From: Rhizobium sp. Q54
GTDB lineage: Bacteria; Pseudomonadota; Alphaproteobacteria; Rickettsiales; UBA1997
DNA length: 9,533 nt
Direction of reading: 5' to 3'
NCBI GenBank assembly: GCA_945865745.1
Contig: CAMBFP010000036.1
Coordinates: 1-9,533, forward strand
The position numbers and the translations under genes were made by a program. The notes under the pieces are model-generated. The model was not told the DNA's origin. It ran no database searches and saw only the letters and a list, made by a program, of their open reading frames with translations. How positions within the stretch are numbered: the stretch's first letter is position 1; every line of letters starts with the position of its first letter. Positions 5,794 to 9,533 of this stretch are shown piece after piece.

Positions 5794-8403
5794 ATGTTTC
5801 ACCACGTGGCCTTTCTGGCATTTTGCTTGCTTGTTACCCGACAAGCTCAAGCGATCACTTTAACTTCCAGTCAAAGTGATTACACAACAACATCCGATAT
5901 CACGACCACCGCTGCAAATACCAGCGGCGCAGGAATTAACAGCACCCAAGCCGGAACAAGTTCGAGTCCAAGAAAAATCAAGAATACTTACAGAATAACC
6001 ACCCAAGGCTCTAGCGCTTACGGCATAAGAACTACAGGAAACTACAATCAAATCAGCAACGCATCAGGCGCAACAATCACAACCGCGAACAGTTCAGCAC
6101 GCGGCATCAGCATTAGTGGAGATTTTTCTTCGGCGAATAATGCAGGCACAATCATCACTTCTGGCTCTAGTGCTTACGGCATTTACGTCAGTGCTGGAAC
6201 AAACTCTGCAGCAAGCTTAAGCAATTACAGCAGCGTCACAAATTCTGGCACAATAAATGCTGCCGATGCCCACGGAATCTACACCAATGACAGCTACACT
6301 CACATCATTAATTCCGGCGCAATTAGCGGCGGCAATGACAGCACAGATTACGGAATTCGAATCGACGGCGCTAATTCCACCCTCGATAATTCTGGCACGA
6401 TAAGCGCCACAAAATACGCAATCTATAATGAGGGCGATGGCACAATAATTAATAATTCTGGCACGCTAATTGGCGGCATAAGAATCGGTAATGGCGCGCT
6501 AAATATTTCCGGCGGCACAATTAGTGGAATCGTCGAAGGCTCTGATGTCGGCACCGTTAACATTACCAACAACTTCACTCAGTCAGCAAATTTCTCGAAT
6601 CTAAACGCGCTCAATATTTCTTCCGGCACACTCACTGCAAATAACGAACTAGAAGCAGAAACTATTTCGATCGCCAGCGGCGCAACTTTAACGCTAAACT
6701 CTAATTCTTCTCTAAGTGGCGAGCTCAGTGGTTCCGGCACTTTAAACATTTCTTTCGGCGCAAAATTTTCTCCAGAAAACAATGTTTCTGTTGGTAATAT
6801 TTCCGCCAGCGGAACTCTGGATTTAAGTGCTGTAAATAATTTAACTCTCGCGGGAAACCTAGCTGGTAAAGGCTCAGGAATAATTAACCTCGGAACTAAC
6901 GACCAAATAATTTCCGGAAATTTCTCCCTAGTCTCCGGCGACACTTTGCAAATCGCCGGGGATAAAAATGGATTTGGCAGCCTTGCTGTAATTGGCGAGG
7001 CAAGCATCGACGCCAATTCAAAACTGATAATTTCTTCAGCGAATAAATATTTAAGCAGTGGTCAGCAAATAATCCTGGTCAGTGGCGGCAGCAATTCGTC
7101 GCTACAAAAAATCTCCGACATCAAAGTTAATAATTGCAACGCGAGCAGTTGTGGCCTTCTCAAACTAAGCACCGAGGTCAGCGGCAATAATTTAATACTT
7201 AACATTGATCATCTCCAAGCCAACGAAATTAACGTCAACAACAACGCCAAAAAAATTTACGAAAATCTAAGCGCGATTAGCAGCAGCGGCAAGATGCAAG
7301 AATTTCTGAGCTACCTCGACAGCAAAAATTTCAGCGACAGCGAACTCGAACAAACCCTTACCCAGCTTGCACCGCAATCAAGTCGTGGCAAGGCAATCGG
7401 CAATATTAATGTTGTTAATAGCTCACTTAAAACTGGCGAAATGCGTCTCGACAAAATTCGCGCCGGCACTGACAAATTAACGGCGCAAGGCACAAATTTT
7501 GCGCAAATTTTTTCTACAAATCAGCCCCTAGATTCATTCAATTTACAGCAGCAAGGTGGGTCACTTAAGAATGGATTTTGGGTGCAACCATTTGGGGCTT
7601 CAGCCACACAAAACAAGACCTCAGAAGATGTTGGCTACAAAGCAGTTTTAAGCGGAATTTCCATAGGATTAGATCGCGAATTCTCATCACAAAATACGTC
7701 TGGTCTGGCATTAAGCATTGCGCGCAGTGAAACAAAATCTCTCGATTCTCTAAAAAAAACTTCCGCCAACACTTACCAACTCAACTTTTACAACAGTCAA
7801 AATTTTAAGAAATTTTTCTTCGATTCTTTGGGCGGCATTGCTTTTAGCCAACATTCTTCAAGCCGCGCCATTCCTGCAGTTTCCTCCACCGCTTCAGCAA
7901 ATTATACCAGCTCAAGTTACGTCGCAAAATTAAGAGCAGGAATAACAAAAAAAATAAATCGCGAGCTCAATTTTATTCCCGAAATTTCTACCAGCTTTCT
8001 CCACAGCAACACTGGCATCTACCACGAAAAAGGCGCGGACTCACTTAATTTGAATGTAAATAGTTCAGCCTCAAATGTATTTGAAGGCAGAGTTGGCGCT
8101 GGCTTAAGTTGGTCAGAAAAAATTCACGAACGCAGCGAATTCAAAAAGTTCATTACTATTTTAAAAACATCTTACGGCTACAACTTCATCAATAACACCT
8201 CCGACACCGTCAGTAATTTTTCTGGGCAGAACTCAAGTTTTAATTCTCGAGTATCTGCAATTGATCCAGGTAGTTTAAGGCTCGGATTCGAAATAAACGG
8301 TTATCATATCGACGATATTATTTTCAGCGTCGACTATCAATTTGAACATCGAACTACCTATCAATCACATTTTGCTGCATTCAAAGTTCATCAAGAATTC
8401 TGA
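5794..8403 (+). CDS. Type Va autotransporter with repeat-rich beta-helical passenger
   Basis: The 869-residue secreted outer-membrane protein has three parts. An N-terminal signal peptide (hydrophobic 5-14, likely cleavage after AQA at 20) is unusual in having His-His but no Lys/Arg in its n-region. The passenger (about 21-480) is rich in Ser, Asn, Gly and Thr, with imperfect repeats of 22-34 residues built on AYGI-type and NSGTI-type motifs (NSGTI/NSGAI/NSGTL at 150, 173, 199 and 221), predicting a beta-helix; it ends with a Cys pair (448, 453). A helical linker (about 482-560, with the SELEQTLTQLAPQ segment) leads to an autotransporter beta-barrel (about 594-869, starting GFWVQPFG) with a terminal Phe as recognised by the BAM complex. 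It follows the permease by 40 bases with no Shine-Dalgarno sequence; an in-frame TAA upstream confirms that no earlier start exists. No protease or lipase catalytic motif was seen, so adhesin or surface-layer roles are guesses. Confidence 0.9.
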   Translation: MFHHVAFLAFCLLVTRQAQAITLTSSQSDYTTTSDITTTAANTSGAGINSTQAGTSSSPRKIKNTYRITTQGSSAYGIRTTGNYNQISNASGATITTANSSARGISISGDFSSANNAGTIITSGSSAYGIYVSAGTNSAASLSNYSSVTNSGTINAADAHGIYTNDSYTHIINSGAISGGNDSTDYGIRIDGANSTLDNSGTISATKYAIYNEGDGTIINNSGTLIGGIRIGNGALNISGGTISGIVEGSDVGTVNITNNFTQSANFSNLNALNISSGTLTANNELEAETISIASGATLTLNSNSSLSGELSGSGTLNISFGAKFSPENNVSVGNISASGTLDLSAVNNLTLAGNLAGKGSGIINLGTNDQIISGNFSLVSGDTLQIAGDKNGFGSLAVIGEASIDANSKLIISSANKYLSSGQQIILVSGGSNSSLQKISDIKVNNCNASSCGLLKLSTEVSGNNLILNIDHLQANEINVNNNAKKIYENLSAISSSGKMQEFLSYLDSKNFSDSELEQTLTQLAPQSSRGKAIGNINVVNSSLKTGEMRLDKIRAGTDKLTAQGTNFAQIFSTNQPLDSFNLQQQGGSLKNGFWVQPFGASATQNKTSEDVGYKAVLSGISIGLDREFSSQNTSGLALSIARSETKSLDSLKKTSANTYQLNFYNSQNFKKFFFDSLGGIAFSQHSSSRAIPAVSSTASANYTSSSYVAKLRAGITKKINRELNFIPEISTSFLHSNTGIYHEKGADSLNLNVNSSASNVFEGRVGAGLSWSEKIHERSEFKKFITILKTSYGYNFINNTSDTVSNFSGQNSSFNSRVSAIDPGSLRLGFEINGYHIDDIIFSVDYQFEHRTTYQSHFAAFKVHQEF
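6007..6182 (+). repeat. Internal 20-base repeat in the autotransporter passenger
   Basis: GGCTCTAGCGCTTACGGCAT (6007-6026) recurs at 6163-6182 with a single C-to-T change. Both copies encode GSSAYGI in frame, 52 codons apart. Shorter AATTCTGGCAC-type repeats encoding NSGT recur between about 6240 and 6470. The DNA-level identity suggests relatively recent duplication or gene conversion within the passenger. Confidence 0.7.
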
Positions 8404-8416
8404 GAAGCTTCTCAGA
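8399..8416. repeat. 18-bp perfect palindrome over the autotransporter stop codon
   Basis: TCTGAGAAG and CTTCTCAGA form a perfect dyad that includes the TGA stop (8401-8403). As RNA it would make a 7-bp stem with a 4-base loop. It is followed by GGTTGACATTTTG rather than a T-run, so it is at best a weak terminator; it lies directly against the -35 of the next promoter and could instead be an operator or an mRNA 3'-end stabiliser. Confidence 0.55.
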
Positions 8417-8418
8417 GG

Positions 8419-8446
8419 TTGACATTTTGATCACGCACAAAATAAC
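8419..8446 (+). promoter_or_regulatory. Probable pal promoter
   Basis: A perfect -35 TTGACA (8419-8424) is followed after 16 bases by AATAAC (8441-8446), 4 of 6 to the -10 consensus. Transcription would begin around 8453, about 42 bases before the pal ATG. The architecture (perfect -35, 16-base spacer, weak AT-rich -10 starting AAT) is the same as at the 23S promoter. Confidence 0.5.
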
Positions 8447-8494
8447 TTCCGCCCGCTTTTCAAAGCACTCCCCAATACAATAAAAGAGGCCTAA

Positions 8495-9016
8495 ATGCTT
8501 AAGAAAATTCTAACTTTGAGCGCAATTTTTTTACTTACCTCCTGCCACGCTAAAAACGATTCAGTTGTAACTGAAAATGAAACTGCCGTTAAAGATGGCG
8601 CGATGGAAAACGATCCAAGCCTTTATCAAACTCTCGACGAGCAACAAGTTGAAGTTCTAGATCAGCAAACCGAAGCACAACAAGTTGAAGTGCAAGATCG
8701 CGTTTTCTTCGAATATAATTCTTCTGACGTTGACGACCAATCAAAAAAAATTCTTGATGTGCAAATCGCCTGGCTGAAGAGCGATCCAACAATCAAAATA
8801 ACCATTGAGGGTCATTGCGACGAGCGCGGAACTCGCGAATATAACATTGCTCTTGGCGAAAAAAGAGCGAACTCAGTAAAAAAATACCTGGTCGCAAATG
8901 GTGTTGAAGCCGCTCGTGTCAAAACTGTTTCTTACGGCAAAGAGCGTCCGGCATTCTTTGGCGCAACTGAATCGATCTTCAATAAAAATAGAAGAGCGGT
9001 TACCGCGGTTAACTAA
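8495..9016 (+). CDS. pal: Peptidoglycan-associated lipoprotein Pal
   Basis: The 173-residue lipoprotein has a type II signal peptide with lipobox L-T-S-C (lipidated Cys17) and a Lys-Lys n-region. A Gln/Glu/Asp-rich spacer (about 20-70) follows, then an OmpA-like peptidoglycan-binding domain (about 70-173) with the Pal hallmarks TIEGHCDERGTREYNIALG (about 104-122), EKRANSVKKYL, VSYGKERP and the terminal NRRAVTAV. Pal anchors the outer membrane to peptidoglycan and works with TolQRAB in envelope constriction. The start is supported by AGAGG (8485-8489) five bases before the ATG. tolB, which usually lies directly upstream, is replaced here by an autotransporter, so any tol genes must lie elsewhere. 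The spacer contains an in-frame 12-codon duplication. The following gene overlaps its stop codon by one base. Confidence 0.96.
   Translation: MLKKILTLSAIFLLTSCHAKNDSVVTENETAVKDGAMENDPSLYQTLDEQQVEVLDQQTEAQQVEVQDRVFFEYNSSDVDDQSKKILDVQIAWLKSDPTIKITIEGHCDERGTREYNIALGEKRANSVKKYLVANGVEAARVKTVSYGKERPAFFGATESIFNKNRRAVTAVN
8642..8691 (+). repeat. In-frame direct repeat in the Pal spacer
   Basis: The 14 bases CAACAAGTTGAAGT occur at 8642-8655 and again at 8678-8691, exactly 36 bases apart, giving the peptide QQVEV twice with a 12-residue period. It lengthens the flexible tether between the lipid anchor and the peptidoglycan-binding domain. Confidence 0.75.
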
Positions 9017-9533
9017 TGCCCGAAGAACTTAGAAGAGAAGAGGCGGAATCGGTCATCACATATCGCCGCGCTATTCGTACGGAATTAAATGAGTTAGAAG
9101 CGGCGGCAAAAATATCACACAGCGACAAGTTTGAATTGAAGAATGGCGCTGCTTCAAATGCTGCAGATCTACTTTCTAAAATCTCTTCGCTGGTTCCTGT
9201 TTTTGGCCAGCCTGCTTCAGCCGCCTTTTCTTTAGCTGGCTTTGGAGCTAAGCAGCTTGAAAACATTAACGAAAAAGCGGCAGCAGAAAAAATCTTGGCG
9301 TTGAGTTGTGCAGATTCAACAGAATGGAACTCTATAACCAAACAACTTTCCAGAGAGCTTGGCACTCACAGAACTGAAAAACTCAGAAATTTAGACACAG
9401 AAGATGCAAAAAAATTAGCAAAGGCAGATTTAGCGAAAATCGTTGCTAAAATTTTGACCGGAGATTTACCAAATATTGAACACAGGCAAAATCTTCTTGA
9501 AGCACTAGAAACGGTAGCCATTGCTCCAAACGC
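9016..9533 (+). CDS. Unrecognised protein coupled to pal (5' part, runs off the window)
   Basis: An open frame of 172 codons starts with the ATG in TAATG, sharing one base with the pal stop codon, and is still open at the window end. I do not recognise a family. The visible part is mostly predicted helix: a charged N-terminus (MPEELRREEAESV), a central hydrophobic, Pro/Gly-containing segment (about residues 57-79, including LVPVFGQPASAAF and LAGFGA), then charged Lys/Glu/Ala-rich helices (about 83-150) and a leucine-rich stretch near 159-168. There is no signal peptide. The short hydrophobic segment with helical flanks could be a membrane-associating hairpin. No strong ribosome site precedes it, so translation probably depends on termination of pal. 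The name ybgF/cpoB, often found after pal, does not fit: no signal peptide or TPR pattern is visible. A minus-strand frame over 9009-9365 is judged a shadow. Confidence 0.75.
   Translation, partial: MPEELRREEAESVITYRRAIRTELNELEAAAKISHSDKFELKNGAASNAADLLSKISSLVPVFGQPASAAFSLAGFGAKQLENINEKAAAEKILALSCADSTEWNSITKQLSRELGTHRTEKLRNLDTEDAKKLAKADLAKIVAKILTGDLPNIEHRQNLLEALETVAIAPN

Noticed and set aside
6000..6500. CRISPR-like periodic repeats
   Set aside because: The repeats are in-frame, degenerate and encode autotransporter passenger motifs; there are no unique spacers of constant length.
6579..7016. Minus-strand frame of 145 codons within the autotransporter
   Set aside because: Shadow of a low-complexity passenger; the plus-strand frame continues through it into a well-defined barrel.
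9009..9365. Minus-strand frame of 118 codons
   Set aside because: It overlaps the plus-strand frame coupled to pal, which is longer, open to the window end and has a start/stop overlap; the minus frame has no ribosome site or recognisable motif.

Overview
The window looks like the chromosome of an AT-rich alphaproteobacterium, most likely a Rickettsiales-type or similar host-associated lineage. Three things suggest this. The 23S rRNA has alphaproteobacterial character, including a shortened helix-63 region. The 23S gene is not preceded by a 16S gene, as in the split rRNA operons known from Rickettsiales. The protein genes (S6/S18/L9, HemW, FTR1, a classical autotransporter, Pal) are of Gram-negative type. 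The taxonomic placement is inference. No mobile element, CRISPR array or tRNA gene was found.

Left part, minus strand (read right to left): hemW (4939-3821), then rpsF-rpsR-rplI (3732-2345), then a long untranslated leader, then the 5' two thirds of 23S rRNA (about 1811 down to 1, cut by the window edge). The 530-base stretch between rplI and 23S holds no gene. It contains a TTGACA promoter with a GC-rich discriminator, a boxA-like antitermination signal and several hairpins, so it looks like a dedicated rRNA leader. 23S therefore appears to be its own transcription unit, possibly topped up by read-through from the ribosomal-protein operon.

Right part, plus strand: an FTR1/EfeU-type iron permease (4959-5753) whose start codon is only 19 bases from the divergent hemW start; an 869-residue type Va autotransporter (5794-8403) with a repeat-rich beta-helical passenger and a C-terminal beta-barrel; the lipoprotein pal (8495-9016) behind its own TTGACA promoter; and an unrecognised gene (9016 to beyond 9533) whose ATG overlaps the pal stop codon.

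Functionally the window combines translation machinery (23S, S6, S18, L9), a heme-trafficking radical-SAM-family protein beside an iron permease, and envelope functions (autotransporter, Pal). The main points for follow-up are the free-standing 23S unit next to ribosomal-protein genes, the overlapping hemW/FTR1 start region, and the unknown gene coupled to pal.
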